Below are positions 46,670 through 58,349 of a DNA stretch of 64,000 nt, one piece after another. Origin of the DNA: Apricaphanius iberus (taxonomy: Eukaryota; Chordata; Actinopteri; Cyprinodontiformes; Aphaniidae); assembly GCA_028564705.1 (NCBI GenBank), contig JAPXFQ010001355.1, positions 868,001-932,000 on the forward strand. Reading direction: 5' to 3'. The notes below the pieces were generated by a model, which saw only the letters and a list, made by a program, of their open reading frames with translations, had not been told where the DNA came from and did no database searches. Both the position numbers and the translations under genes were made by a program. The first letter of the stretch is position 1, and the number at the start of each line of letters is the position of its first letter.

Positions 46670-47927
46670 GTACGTTTTCTTTACATGCGTTTTAGTGTGT
46701 CGTAATTACATTGCATTTAGCAGACACTTCTTGATCAAAATGACAAAGTAATTTACTGCGACTGCTTCGTAAACACTAGATTGGGACGAGATGTTCAACG
46801 TACACAAACGTTTCCAAAATGTTTTAATGTAGGCTAAAGCTGTGTAGCGTATGTTTTAGGTATTTAGTTGTAATTTGATTTTAGCCCAACGACACATACT
46901 GTACCAGGCATAGACTCTATGGCGCCAGGATTTTGTGTTGGGGGATGATCACCGGTTCTGGGTCGGCTAGGGTAGTTAAATGTGTGGTACTAGAGCAGTT
47001 TTTAAAGCAGCAGTGAGTTCCAGGCATGGTAACACAGTGCAGAATTGCGAGAACCTCCTCTACTACCGAGTTGAAAAACACAGTTTGCCGCTGGAAGGAA
47101 ACCAAGATGGCGGAGACAGAGGATTGAGGGGAGGGGCTCTGTCCCATGACGACAACTCCTCACTCTAGTACTTAGCCTGGTTTATCAGCTTATCGGTGTG
47201 TAGCTGAAAAATAATTTACTTTATGTGAAGTCACGCTATTCTCAGGTCCAATGCAGACTCAAACACAAAACCGAATCAGGCTAATTCGAAGGTTTCAAGT
47301 TAAAAACCTGATATTTTTTCTTTAGCTAACCATGGGGGACACATGTTTTCAATAAAATTGGAACAAGTCACCAATATTTTGAGAAACTGTTAATTAAAAT
47401 ACATTTACAAATTTTCCTTAAATCAAGTGTTCTCGTTAAAAAAAGATACCTGCAACATCTTGAAACTATGGATAAACATTTCCAAAAAACTATGTCTACA
47501 AAAATCAAATGGGTTATTTTTCATAATTTAGGTATTTACAGGTTGTCAGATTGTTTAAAATAGCCTTCAGAAGTTTTGCCAATGGTAAATTTAAAAAGGA
47601 CATAGCAACATGTTCAAGAAATGCTGGACTGGAACTGTTTAGAATTTCTTGTTAATTAATTATGGACATATCTCCCTAATTTGTAAGTCCAAAAATTTGG
47701 AATTAATAACATCATCTGATTAATTTCTATTTGGAAGCAGCTATAATGACCTGAAGCAAACACTTCTTAATCATCAGGTGGACATCTTGTTCATTCTTAG
47801 TTTTATTGTGTTACTGTTTCCAACACATTCTAGACATTTTTAGGGTCTTTTAAAAGCCCAGAAGCATCTTTCCAGAAAAAAGGTGAGTAAATGAATAATT
47901 CAGCAAATCTGAGGGGAATTGTTAGCT

Positions 47928-48150
47928 GGGGGCGACCGTGGCTCAGGAGTCAACCATTTATCTTGTAGTCGGTTCAGGCCCGGTCAAGACACTTGGGCAA
48001 GACACTTCACCTATTGCCTACTTGTGATGCGCAGAGGGCCTCGTGGCGCGAGTGTCCAGCAGCCTCACCTCTGTCAGTGTGTCCCAGGACAGCTGTAGGT
48101 AAAATGTAGCTTTCCATCACCAGTATGCGAATGACTGAATAAAGAACTTT
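47928..48150 (+). repeat. tRNA-derived SINE (diverged)
   Basis: The head GGGCGACCGTGGCTCAGGAG keeps an A-box-like TGGCTCAG; then CACTTGGGCAAGACACTTCA and CAGCAGCCTCACCTCTGTCA, followed by CATCACCAGTATGCGAATGA. The B box is damaged. This is a SINE type common in fish. Confidence 0.7.
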
Positions 48151-48159
48151 GGGGTCTGT

Positions 48160-49230
48160 AGCAATGGCCGCTGGCTGTTCTGCTTTGTGACCGCATACCA
48201 TGGAGGCCGCCATTGCTCCTCCATTGCTCCTCCATTGCTGTAGTAACTCCATTTGGCCGCTAAGCCCCCATTGAAAAGCATTGGACTTTTGACACTTAAA
48301 AAACAACTTTAATGCCTGGTTTCAATTTTTTTTAAACTTTCTATGGCTACATATTTCTCCTGAGATAACGCTGGGCTAGTCAAAAAAATTGAAACCAGGC
48401 TGGTTTTTGTAAGATAATTTTATGAAATCTTGCATAATTAATGAGGGGCTGGACTTTGATTGACAGGCTGTTTCGTTTGAATTTAATTATTTAACACTAC
48501 ATTTTAATAATTATTTCAAGTAACTAGTTCTTACCTTTCGAGGTTTGAGAAATAGGTTAACCGTCGGAGGAGCGCAGATGCGGCAGCAGTCAGGCATGGG
48601 GCTATTAGCCTTTAGCTTAGTTAGCATCAGAGCTAAAGACGCGGGAGCAGAATGGGCGTGATTACGTCCGAACTACACGCCCCGCGAGGACCATAGACTG
48701 TAAAAAAGAATAGACAGCGCGTCCTCACTCACATGTTTACCAGAATGACACACTTTCATGGGGGAATTCACGGCGGATTCACAGACTCCTCCTCCCCAGC
48801 TCTGACGAAGCATGTTCCTAAAAAGGGCATAGGGGCGAGATCTTCACTGTAGACTCTGCCCTCGTGGGGCGTGTATGGGCGCGTAGTTCGGTCGTAATCA
48901 CTCCCATTCTGCTCCCGCGTCGTTAGCTCTGATGCTAAATTTGGCTCGCGCCCCCTCATTAATTATGTAAGATTTCAAAAAATTATCTTACGAAAACCAG
49001 CCTGGTGCCCAGGTTTTTTATGAGCCCAGCGGTATCTCAGGAAGAATATGTAGCCATAGAAAGTTTAAAACAATGGGGCACCAGGCATTAAAGTTATTTT
49101 CAACGTGTCTAAAGTCCAATGCTTTTCAATGGGGGCCTAGCGGCCAAATGGAGGTACTACAGCAAGGGAGGAGCAATGGCGGCCTCCATGGCATGCGGTC
49201 AAAAAGCAGAGCAGCCAGCGGCCATTGGCG
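48160..49230. repeat. ~1.07-kb imperfect palindrome (fold-back element)
   Basis: The left arm starts AGCAATGGCCGCTGGCTGTT and CATGGAGGCCGCCATTGCTC; the right arm ends with GGAGCAATGGCGGCCTCCAT and CAGCCAGCGGCCATTGGCGA. Inner blocks also pair (CTTTCTATGGCTACATATTT with AATATGTAGCCATAGAAAG; TTTTGTAAGATAATTTTATG with its reverse; GACGCGGGAGCAGAATGGG with CCCATTCTGCTCCCGCGTC). The left arm has ~170 bp extra (48450-48590). The centre carries a minus-strand copy of the repeat at 14520-14696. Confidence 0.88.
48690..48890 (-). repeat. Dispersed repeat, copy in palindrome centre
   Basis: ACACACTTTCATGGGGGAAT, CCCAGCTCTGACGAAGCATG and CACTGTAGACTCTGCCCTCG are the reverse complement of 14540-14696 and 51508-51680. 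Confidence 0.9.
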
Positions 49231-49463
49231 AGGACAGAGGCTGTGTCTGAATCCAGCGGCTGGATCCTTCGAAGGCCGGATGTGTCGGCCGGTTACGTCA
49301 CAACGCCGTGACTAGGCCTGTCCAAATTCGAAGACTGCTTCAAATGCGGCCGACGAATCCGGCCGACTTCTCCCCGATTTGAAGGAAAAAAAGGTGTATC
49401 CTTCGCTGGTCTACATATCCCAAGATTCATTGCGGGCTGAACGGGAGAATTTTCTTCCAGCAA

Positions 49464-49513
49464 CATGGCAGACGAAGCGGCAGGCGAAGCGAGAGAGGAG
49501 CACAGTTTTAGAT
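49464..49513 (+). pseudogene. Possible first coding exon of the TIR transposon's protein
   Basis: ATG opens MADEAAGEAREEHSFR and runs into a consensus donor (GATGTAAGT). Short acidic N-termini of this style occur on accessory proteins of fish Harbinger-type elements. A possible last exon lies at 50102-50150 (after TTGTTTAG, ending ...GAGGAGAGCAGGGACTGA) followed by AATAAA near 50209, but the middle of the gene is not seen and the phases of these two do not join cleanly. Confidence 0.35.
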
Positions 49514-50334
49514 GTAAGTATATTAAAATCTGGCGGTTCCAAAATGAAAATCTTAAAGCGGTTGTGTTGTTTGCCTTTTTTTCTTGGCTTAGACATGTAT
49601 TTTAATATTTTTTTGTAAACGAGCTAATATGGTAGTGTAATGGTTTCTTCATCTTTACGCAGCCACTTTCTGCTTTGGTAAATTAAGTAAAAAGTCTACT
49701 CTTAGGAGAATTTATTACCTCTTTACCGAGTGAAAATCGGGCACGGTGGCTTGGAGGTTGAAGATTATATCCAGTTACTCAGCTTATGCTAGAGGACTCT
49801 TATTGAGCCTCATACTACACAGAACCTGTGATCTGTTGTTCTGCTGTGAAAACTACAGTTCTGCGTTCTTAAATCAAGTTGTCATGTTCCTCTGGTATTT
49901 ATTTTCTATCTAATGAGGAAAATTCAGGAGGAGATGTAACTGCAGGGGAAATTAATCCCTTGCCGGAAAAGAAAAAATTGAGAGCAAAAAATAAACATAA
50001 TAATAACCTAATTTATGACTGATCACTTTAACAAAATATACATTTCATAGAGTTTGCTCTTCCTCTTTTTTGTAAACTGTGTTTATTGTCTTCTTGTTTA
50101 GGATATGAAGCAGGAAAGGGAGACTGGAGAGGAGAGCAGGGACTGAATGGATGAACTGTTTTTCTTTCATTCATGTTTTTGTCAATTTTTTTGTTTGATG
50201 GTTGTGAATAAATGAATTTCTAAAAATGTTAAATATCATGAAGTCATTTCATTAAAAGTTGTTTTAGTGTTTTCAAAGAAGCTAACGTAGAACAATTTAA
50301 AATAACATAACATATTGGCATAAAGATACGTTTT

Positions 50335-50598
50335 TTTTGCGACTGTGGCTCAGTGGTAGAGTAGTTGGCTTGCAATCGGAGGGTCGTAGGTTCGATTCCA
50401 GCTTCCTCCAGTCACATGTCGATGTGCCCCTGGGCAAGGCACTTAACCCCCAAATTCTACATTGTCCTACCAAGCCATGTTGGGTGTCGGTGTATGAATG
50501 CGAGTGTGAATGGTTGAATGTGGCTTCAATGTAAAGCGCTTTGAGTGGTCAGTAAGACTAGAAAAGCGCTATATAAGTTCAGTCCATTTACCATTTAC
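50335..50598 (+). repeat. tRNA-derived SINE, near complete
   Basis: The head carries an A box (TGGCTCAGTGGTAGAGTAG) and a perfect-looking B box (GGTTCGATTCC), as in a tRNA with GCGACTGTGGCTC at the start. The body has ATGTGCCCCTGGGCAAGGCA, and the tail CTTTGAGTGGTCAGTAAGAC and AAAGCGCTATATAAG ends in CCATTTACCATTTACC. The intact internal promoter boxes make this the youngest-looking SINE in the window. It is not a functional tRNA gene: the tRNA-like part has no proper 3' acceptor stem. Confidence 0.85.
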
Positions 50599-51507
50599 CT
50601 CTTTAAGCTTAATTAGAACAAACGGGCAGTGTTGCTGGAAGAGTGGAATACAGATATTTTTTTATATTTTCTGTTTGACGAGGGGAACATCATACAGGTT
50701 GGTCCACAGAGAGAGTTTAGGGCAGCTTTGTCATGCTGTCCACTGCATCCATCATCAGGGTTCACAGACTGCTTAAATCGACGTGCACAAAAGACAAGTT
50801 TTTCCAACCAGAGATCCCCACAGACCTCCAGCAGCTTCATCTTCAAACTCATCCCAAGAGGCAGCTGTGGAGAAAAGTGTTATGACCTGCAGTTTTGTTA
50901 AAACACAATGTTAGTTATTGTTGCAGTGGTTGTTTACAAAAAATAGTTCGGTTTATTTAGGAAGAGCCAATTTGGAATATGCTTGTTAAAAAAAAATCAT
51001 AGATATATAAAATCAAATTAAAAAATGCTGTTTTGATCCAAAAGGCATATATAATTTTAAGCTCACAATGTTTACAGTTAAAATGAATATAAAAAATGTA
51101 ATATTACAAATTTGTACATTTGATCACTAGTCATTCAAATGCAGAAATTATCGAGAGTAGCTTTCTTAAGTAGTAATCTGGATTAAATAAAATTATCTTG
51201 ATATGATGACCTCTCAGCCAGAGATATAAAACATGGCACAGACAGTAAAACTTGTTGTTCCTCTAGAGTAAAAAAAGTGAGTTAAATACTGGGGAATATT
51301 TCTTGCTTTACCAGCTGGTTTAGCGTGATCGCAGTTGCTAGGCGACAGGACGTTCGGCAAAGTGGGGGTGGGAATTCAACTGAAGGCTAGAACGTCCAAA
51401 TTCGCAGCCGTTAACATCCGGTCTACCCGGTCGACGAAGGACCCAGCCCACCTAGACCGAGTAGACCGGGTCCTTCGAAGGATCCAGCCCCTGAATTCGG
51501 ACACACC

Positions 51508-51680
51508 CAGAGTCTACAGTGAAGATCCCGCCCCTATGCCCTTTTTAGGAACATGCTTCGTCAGAGCTGGGGAGGAGGAGTCTGTAATTGCGCCATGAAT
51601 TCCCCCATGAAAGTGTGTCATTCTGGTAAACGGGGAGGAGTGAGGAGGCGTTATCTATTCTTTTTTACAGTCTATGGTCT
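51508..51680 (+). repeat. Dispersed repeat, third copy
   Basis: GTCTACAGTGAAGATCCCGC to TTTTTTACAGTCTATGGTC; the right-hand half of the repeat interrupted by the 49239-51508 transposon. Confidence 0.9.
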
Positions 51681-52390
51681 GTGGGGACTAAGTAAAGCGC
51701 TATTTAGGCCATTTAGTCGATGTTAAAATAATTTGGTTTGAATCAGACTAGAAGAGTTACATGTTGCTATGGTAGCTTCTGTAAATATACTTGGTAAATA
51801 TTTCTTCATCAAGGTTTTAGGAAGTTCGTCTCTTCCTTTTCATATTAATCTTCTCTTTTGAGTTAAACTGTAAAAAAAGTATTCAGATACATAAATATTT
51901 TTTATAATTTTTGATACAGCTGTAAACCTGGAGAGCTTAAAGCCTGATAATGACAGTAAGTTACTGTAGGACCTTTTGGACTTAATGAAGAAGCAAATGC
52001 TGGACATAAAGCTGCTGTATGTGCTGTTAATTGCTGCCATTCTGGACATCAGCAGATTCATTTTTAGCCTTATGGATGAAAGCGAAAAATGATCTGACGT
52101 GTGTGTTGCTACTGAATGCCAGAAGATTAGTCTGACATTTGAGGATTTTTTTTTCCATCTTGTCGTCATTTATTATCTGACTCATCCATCATCTGAACTG
52201 CATGTCCTCCTGTTCTAATATAGAGCACTGCTTTATTTCAATCTAACGTTACCATTTTTATAGAAGTGTATTTAGAGAAAGTTTATAAGAATGCTTAAAA
52301 AACCCGTTGAACTGGAGTCAATGCTCTGCTGTTCTTTTTGAATTTAACTAGTGTACAGCTAATTAAAATGCCATCCAATTCAGATTGTAA

Positions 52391-52428
52391 TGGTGCATTC
52401 ACACCGCATGCGTTGTCAGCGTCAAGTA
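52391..52428. repeat. Harbinger-like MITE left end
   Basis: TGGTGCATTCACACCGCATG then TTGTCAGCGTCAAG, preceded by TAA, equals the left end of 21227-21732. The other end is not found; a different MITE follows directly, so it may have been broken by that insertion. Confidence 0.5.
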
Positions 52429-53040
52429 TAGCCTAGTTTATGCTTCTCCATTTTGACGGAGACGGATTTACGCAACGCTATTATTCGTCATCGCAAGGGC
52501 TCTCCGTCACCTACGCAAGGACGCACTAAGTAGAGGCCCAAGTTTTAATCATCCGTCGCCGTCAACGGAGGGCGTATGCATCTAATTGGTCAATTTCAGT
52601 AACAGCCAGGGATCGCTTCACCAGAGCGGGGCTCTAAAGTCGCTGTAATCAGTGGTTGATGCAGCGTTTGGCCACTACGTGCTTTATATTGAAAGGATCA
52701 TTTATCTAATCTGTTCTTTTGGCGATTTTGAACAAAAGGAGGTGTAGGAAAAAAACATAAAAAGCTGCTATGTTTGTTTCCATGTGTTTCTAGAGGATTT
52801 TATGAGCTGCATCTCTAGTAAAAAGCTTTACAGCTTATTCAAAACTTTCTGAAGAAATGCGTTTACAAGCCTTGAAAAAAACAGAAACGGCGCTGGGATA
52901 GTAGGCAGAGACGGCATGAAAAGTTAGCACCCCCTGCTGTCCTGGTCGAGCAACGCTGACAAAAAAATACAGGTTGGATAGGAAAAAAACTGACTACTAT
53001 AAACGACAAACGTCTCTGTCAATACGTCTGCGTCTGCGTG
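52428..53040. mobile_element. ~600-bp MITE, copy 2 (inverted relative to 15188-15790)
   Basis: Starts GCCTAGTTTATGCTTCTCC and ends CAATACGTCTGCGTCTGC. Internal blocks such as TTGGCCACTACGTGCTTTAT and TGTTTCCATGTGTTTCTAGA are the reverse complement of copy 1. The two ends share TTGAC(G/A)GAGACG. Confidence 0.75.
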
Positions 53041-55639
53041 CCTTAACAAGGCTTAATAGGCGGCTGATGGCTGTAATTAAAATCTACGGAATTGTTTTAA
53101 TTGGGCGCGTGTCTCAGAAACTTTGCGTCACGGCGCACTCTAAAATGTACGCAGAACTTCTATTTTTTTACATGCTACACTTCCAAAACGTGTCAATACT
53201 ATAAATCGTATTACCCTTTAATTTATGCAACTGAAATTTTCTTGAAAATTTCTTGATTTCCTGTGACCAGCTCGGTGGAAAGCTTTCACAACTGATACAT
53301 GTCTAAATGTCTCCCAGTGGGAAGGGACAGGCTGCTGAATTCCAGAGTAAAACACGCCTATTACATTAGGCACCGCTTACGCATCCAAAGGAAAGCAGGG
53401 TAATACATTATAAAGCTGGATTTGGGAAAAAGTCTTAGTTCTGATTTAAAAGGCAATAATATATTATTTAAGTGAGAGTTCCTGTGGAGTAGGTTAATTA
53501 AAAACATTAGGAACAGTATCAACGATAAAAAATGCTGCAGAAAAGGAATGGTTTCTCCATACTACAGAGAAAAGATCTTCAGTTAGAAATGAATTATTTC
53601 ACTGAGGCTCACTTTAGACTTAAGATTAGTTCTGTATCCATCCAGTTATCCAAACTTTAGCTAGATTGTTTTCAGGTTTCTACAATCCAACTGGGCTCCT
53701 TGTTTTTGATTTTTTTCACTTCTAATTTTCAGCTCTCTCCAGCTCTGTCTCCGGCACTCTGTAACGCACTAACAGAAGCAATTGTTAGGTCAAGTTAAAG
53801 ATTATTTCAAAGATTTTAAATCACAAACCTCTGCCAGAAGCTATATATTAAAGACATTCAGTTGAAAAAAACTCGGATTTCCTTTAGCCTTTAGTGAGGT
53901 TTTAAAGTAGCAGCTATGGGGCTCCGCTTTTTCCTCCACACTGCACAACAAAGCTAATAGTGTCACACGAATACCTGAAATGAAACCCTGGGGGGGTTTA
54001 AAACTGAACAGTGAAGACGGCTATTTAAAAATAAGCAGGTAGCGATTAATGTGCAGAGCGACCCAGCCTATTAATGGTCATTAAAGCTCTGTTTTCCTAC
54101 TTTGTTGTTTGCCAGTGTGCAATTTGTAATAAAAAGGGCACTGGCTATGGCTTTTAAATTACATCCTGTAACTTTTTTTCTCCCTGACTTTCTAAAATCA
54201 AAGCATGTTTTGTGGACCTGAAGCTGTTTCTATAATTTCAGTGAGTCCTTACTTTTAGAGATGTGTCACTCTGAATCTAGAGAACGTCTCTCAAAAGTCT
54301 CTGAATTTCTGTAGTTTAAAAAGAGGTGCTTAATGCTCAAAGACCAAACTGAGACTGCTCCTGCTGGGGTTTACAAATTACCTGTAGGCCCCAGTTAAAA
54401 AATATATATATATTTTTTTATTCTTTCTCACAATAAAATAACTGTTCAATTAATTTGCGTCATTCTAAACGTCATTCCTTGAGTGACTGGACCATTACAC
54501 TGGGGCATATTTGAAATCATTGCCCTACAGGATCGATTAGTCTCATAGGGCATGCATTCCAGCTTGATGCATGTGTTGAGCTGAACATATAGTGGTTGGA
54601 TTGAAGCCCTTTAGTGAAAGTGTTAATGAGGCTGTGATTAATCAGGTCAGATCAGCATTTCAAGGCACTGTACAGAACAAAATGGGTCCAAATTCTGCTC
54701 AAATCTGTAGAGCTCAGTTTATTCCAAGATAATTCTATCCAAAGTCAGATTCAAAACTGACTGCATGGCAATAATTCCTTCTGTATCATCTTTGCTCTAC
54801 TAGCAGAATTAGGTTTGGATGAACAGCCATCTGCTCATACCCATCCAACGTTGACCTAAGAGGAAAAACAAAACAAAAAAAAACACCAAAGCACTTTTGG
54901 GTCAGGTGGCTTCTATAGAAAGAAAAACAACACAAATAATTATTTTTTTAAAAATTAGGAAAAAATAAAAAGAGAGAGAGTGAGAAACAAAGTATGAAGT
55001 TTAACCATATTTCTTCCAGGAGTCAAGTGTGTAAAAGCAAACGTCTTCTTCCAATCCAAATCGCAGAAAATGTTGTGTTACCTTTGATTTTGCCGTATTG
55101 TTGGGGTATCATTCTTGAGAAGTTTTTTCATTTTTCTAGCTAAAAAAATTCCTGTTTCAAACTTTGAATTCTAGCACTGACCCAGGGCGCCCAGAGGAAG
55201 GTGGGGTGGTACCCCCATCTCCACCCAGGCACTGCCTGTAGAGCATTCAGGCAACTACAGCCGGCCACCGCCCCCGATGGGCTCCCACAGAGGAAACACT
55301 GGAAGGAAAATTTAAATAAGTTAAAATATTAAAATAAACAGTACAAAATTAGATTAAGTATTAAAATACTGATAAAATGTTAAGACTAATAGCATCCCAA
55401 ATTATAAAATATATGACAATAATAAGATATGATCAGATAAAAGTGTAAAGCAATCAGTTAAAAATTTAACTAAAAATTAAATCAAATGCAACATGCAGAG
55501 TGATGAAACAGATATTAACAAATAATTATCAGTTAAAAGCTTGGCTAAAAAGGTAAGTCTTGCGCCTGCTCTTAAAAACTTGCACGTTCTCTGACATGCT
55601 AGCTAAAATCCACGTAATTTAAAATATAAAAAAAAACCC

Positions 55640-55770
55640 GGTTCAATTCAATTCAGTTTATTTTATATAACGCCGTTTCACAACAGATGTCATCTCAAGG
55701 CACTTTACAAGAAGAGTTATTACAATACAATGTTTAATATAGAAATTAGAGAACCACAGGAGATTGTGTT
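55640..55770 (-). repeat. Dispersed repeat tail (minus strand)
   Basis: TTTATATAACGCCGTTTCAC and ATGTCATCTCAAGGCACTTT, then AGAAATTAGAGAACCACAGG; matches 6690-6805 in reverse. It directly follows, in LINE orientation, the endonuclease remnant, so it may be that LINE's 3' end after an internal deletion. Confidence 0.8.
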
Positions 55771-56204
55771 GATAAATAATCTAAAATGTTATCAATATAT
55801 AGCTTAAAATCACCAGCTAAAATGATGCTTTTATAGGAGTTGTGCAAATTGATAAAAACTCTGAAAATTCTTGAATAAAAAGTGCATTTCTTTTCATTGG
55901 CCTATAAACTGTGACACATAAAATCTGAGGAGTACTAAAAAATGGTCAGTGTATTCAAAGGAGGTAAAATTATCAAATAAAACAGGTTTGGCTGAAAGGG
56001 TTGATGAACTTATAAAAGCAGTTCCGCCTCCCCTTTGGCTACTCCTCGTTGAATAAGAAAAGTTAAATTAGGTGGAGAGGCCTCTGTAAGAACAGCAGAG
56101 TGATATGGTACGGAGCCATATGAACAATGAAGATTATTGTCTAAAATCAAATCATTTATTATAAAAGTTTTATTCAGCAGAAAGCGAACATTTAAAAGTG
56201 CCAT
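55771..56204 (-). pseudogene. LINE ORF2 endonuclease remnant (APE type)
   Basis: On the minus strand: TINMALLNVRFLLNKTFIIN, then NNLHCSYGSV, LTEASPPNL and, past stops and frameshifts, AGDFKLYIDN. These match the start of L2/CR1-type APE endonucleases (ALxNxRSLxNKTFxIxD...LTETW...GDFNxHxDN). The ETW and GDFN motifs are damaged. Confidence 0.65.
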
Positions 56205-56423
56205 ATTAATAGTGGTTGGAGATGGAGTGACTATGATTGACTGAAGGTGGGATTTTTAGTAACCGTTGAAGATTATTTGGGTTGCTTTTTTCAGTTTATG
56301 ATTATTTCTTCGCTTTCTGATGATAATAACAGGTATGAATGAAGTTGGACAAGGTCGAAGTCCGATATGTGAGTTACTGTTAAAATCAGGATTGAGTTTA
56401 TAGGAGCAGGGACCAGCTGCACA

Positions 56424-57083
56424 TCAGGATGTTGTGGATGGGGCAGAGAGGGCAGGAGCAGCTAGGGCCGGTGTGGTGGACAGGAGTGGGCGAGGGTATG
56501 CCAGGCCTAGTGCCAGCATGTGTGTGCCTTGTCTGTTTAAATGTAGTCCATCTGCCCCAAACAATTGACTCCTGCCCCAGAAAATGCTAAAATTGTCTAT
56601 AAAACCAATATTGTGCGTCATGGTGGCAGAGGAAAGCCAAGTGTTTAGAGACGGAAGCCTGCTGAAACGACTTATTCCTCTGCCGATGGTGGGAGTGGGG
56701 CCAGAAATAAAAACAGATAGAGGTTTGTCTATTAAAAGATTAAAAAGATTAATAAAATCATGCTTTAAGAGCTTAAACTGCTGTTTGCGAATGTCATTGG
56801 TGCCAGCATGAATTATAACTTTACTCACGGACGGGTGACGTTGGATGTCCAGAATCTGTTCGGAAATGTCCTTTACTGTAGCTCCAGGAAAACAAAGAGT
56901 GACAGCTCCTCTCATTCTAATGTGCCAGATCTCTCCTAAGATGAGAGTGCTCGGTGGATGGTGTGCAGGCTGCTGCTGGGCAGAAGATCCCTCGGTGTCC
57001 AAGACCTGCAGCCACACGACTGCAGCGATGTTTATTGGGCGCCGACCGCTTGTTCCGTGGATTGGGGGTGTAATGGAGCACAC
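56424..57083 (-). pseudogene. LINE ORF1 with SGNH-esterase domain (decayed)
   Basis: A 219-codon frame containing TLCFPGATVKDISEQILDIQ, then VIIHAGTNDIRKQQFKLLKH, FISGPTPTIGRGISRFSRL, TWLSSATMTHNIGFIDNF and DGLHLNRQG. This is the SGNH/GDSL hydrolase-like domain known in ORF1 of some CR1/L2-type LINEs. The Asn block (GTND) and the Asp-x-x-His block (DGLH) are present, but the nucleophile block is LILGEIWH where GDS is expected, so Ser is lost. The frame upstream (57084-57698) continues in other frames with Pro/Ser-rich and coiled-coil-like sequence (LTKKTLELDQRISTL), so the protein is frameshifted. Confidence 0.75.
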
Positions 57084-57720
57084 CTCGGCGGGTCCCGGCT
57101 GTAGTCCCGGGTTTGGGTTTGACGTGTGTGGTTGCCGGAGTGGGAGGGGAGGGGCGGCGGTCCTGCGGAACTGCTGGTCTTCAGCGCAATCGGAGGGATG
57201 GTCAGAGGAGGAAAGTCATCTCCCAGAGCACGGTTTGACAGTGGAAGGCCCGGTGGAGGAGAGCAGTGCCAGCCGCTCCTGGCACCCCCACTGCAACCAG
57301 GCCCGACAATCGATCACGCGCCCTGGGGCACCGGTGTGGAGCTGAGGGGGGCTTTTGGTTTACCCCCCTGCTAAAACCAGTGCTTCTCCTCTGCCGGAGT
57401 TGTTATACCTTATCTGTCCGAGTCCACCTGGAGACCCACCAATGGATTCCCCCTCCCCAGCTCCACCGGGCTGGCAGGGGATTGTGTCGGCCAGCTGGGC
57501 GCTGGTGGAAGCAGCGAAAGTCCGGCCAAAGATGAAGTCAACGTCACGCTGGTGGTTCTGGATCAAGTGTAAAGTAGAGATCCTCTGATCCAGTTCCAAG
57601 GTTTTCTTCGTTAGCTTGACACAACCATCAAACCTGGAGCTACAGGTGAGTGGAGGCATGATAAAGGTAGCAGCAGTCTGAGCTCTGATTAAAAACACGT
57701 CTGATATAAGATACCTCGCT
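57084..57720 (-). pseudogene. LINE ORF1 N-terminal region (frameshifted)
   Basis: Minus-strand frame 57698-57360 reads TCSSRFDGCVKLTKKTLELD and QRISTLHLIQ, then FIFGRTFAAS, then Pro/Gly-rich sequence. Position, strand and style fit the N-terminus of the ORF1 next to it. The GC content is much higher here than in the surroundings. Confidence 0.5.
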
Positions 57721-57898
57721 AAAAAAAATAATAAACATTTAAAAATAATTAAAAAACAGTTAAAAAGAATTAAAAACCAGTTAAAACCGTGTTGGAGAGC
57801 TGGAGTTGGCAGGTGGTATTTGGACGCAAGTGCAAAACAAGTTCGGAGCTCACTGCTACTCTTACATGATTAAGAAAAAACTCAAAGTTGCTACAGTA

Positions 57899-58349
57899 TG
57901 GTACGTTCACACTGCCCCCAAACGGCAGCGTCAGCAGCGGCAAATTTACAAGTTAAGTCTACGGTTGAGGCCGTTGGAGGAACGACCAAGTCTCTGCGGC
58001 GCTTTGTGAGAGTTGTTTCTGTCAACTTTTCAAGGTTTTCCTGTGTTTCAAGCTTCAAAGCGCATAACGCTAGCAACGCAGAAGTTCAGTTAGATGAACT
58101 TTTGACGGTCCTAACGCTCTTGACAGAGCACGACAACCAATCAGAGCGTCTCACTGTAGTGATGTTGCCCGACGTCGACGCTGCCTAGCCAACCACGATC
58201 CGCTAGTGTTCAAAACATCCACCAGAGAAAGGCGCGCCTACGAGCTTTGCAAGTTTCAGCTTAAAAATGTATCTTCTGTGTATATGCGTCGAACCAGTTG
58301 GTATGTGAGCGTTGCTTGACGCTGACATACTTGCGGTCTGAACATATGA
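57899..58349. mobile_element. Harbinger-like MITE
   Basis: The left end TGGTACGTTCACACTG and the reverse complement of the right end TCATATGTTCAGACC match; GCAGCGTCAG and CTGACGCTG... also pair just inside. GTA precedes and TTA follows. The interior (AGTCTCTGCGGCGCTTTGTG, AACGCAGAAGTTCAGTTAG) is shared with 59953-60744. Confidence 0.75.

Larger units (their letters stand above)
49239..51508. mobile_element. 2.27-kb TIR transposon with AGA target duplication
   Basis: The left end GGCTGTGTCTGAATCC then GGCTGGATCCTTCGAAGG, and the right end CCTTCGAAGGATCCAGCC then CTGAATTCGGACACACCC, form terminal inverted repeats of about 37 bp. AGA lies on both sides (49236-49238 and 51509-51511). Removing the element rejoins GCGAGGAC-AGA-GTCTACAG, which matches the unbroken repeat at 14573-14590. 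A 3-bp duplication suits PIF/Harbinger-type elements, although AGA is not the usual TWA. It carries a possible first exon at 49464 and a SINE insertion at 50335-50598. Confidence 0.85.

Noticed and set aside
46917..47147. THAP zinc finger protein on the minus strand (MPGTHCCFKNCSS)
   Set aside because: The Cys-x3/4-Cys start is suggestive, but the rest of the domain (Pro, Trp, His-x2-Cys block) is not visible.
50335..50410. Possible functional tRNA gene
   Set aside because: A and B boxes are present, but the 3' acceptor stem is missing and the sequence continues into a SINE body and tail.
56845..57345. 166-residue open frame on +
   Set aside because: It is antisense to the LINE ORF1 region; the minus-strand frame has the SGNH blocks.
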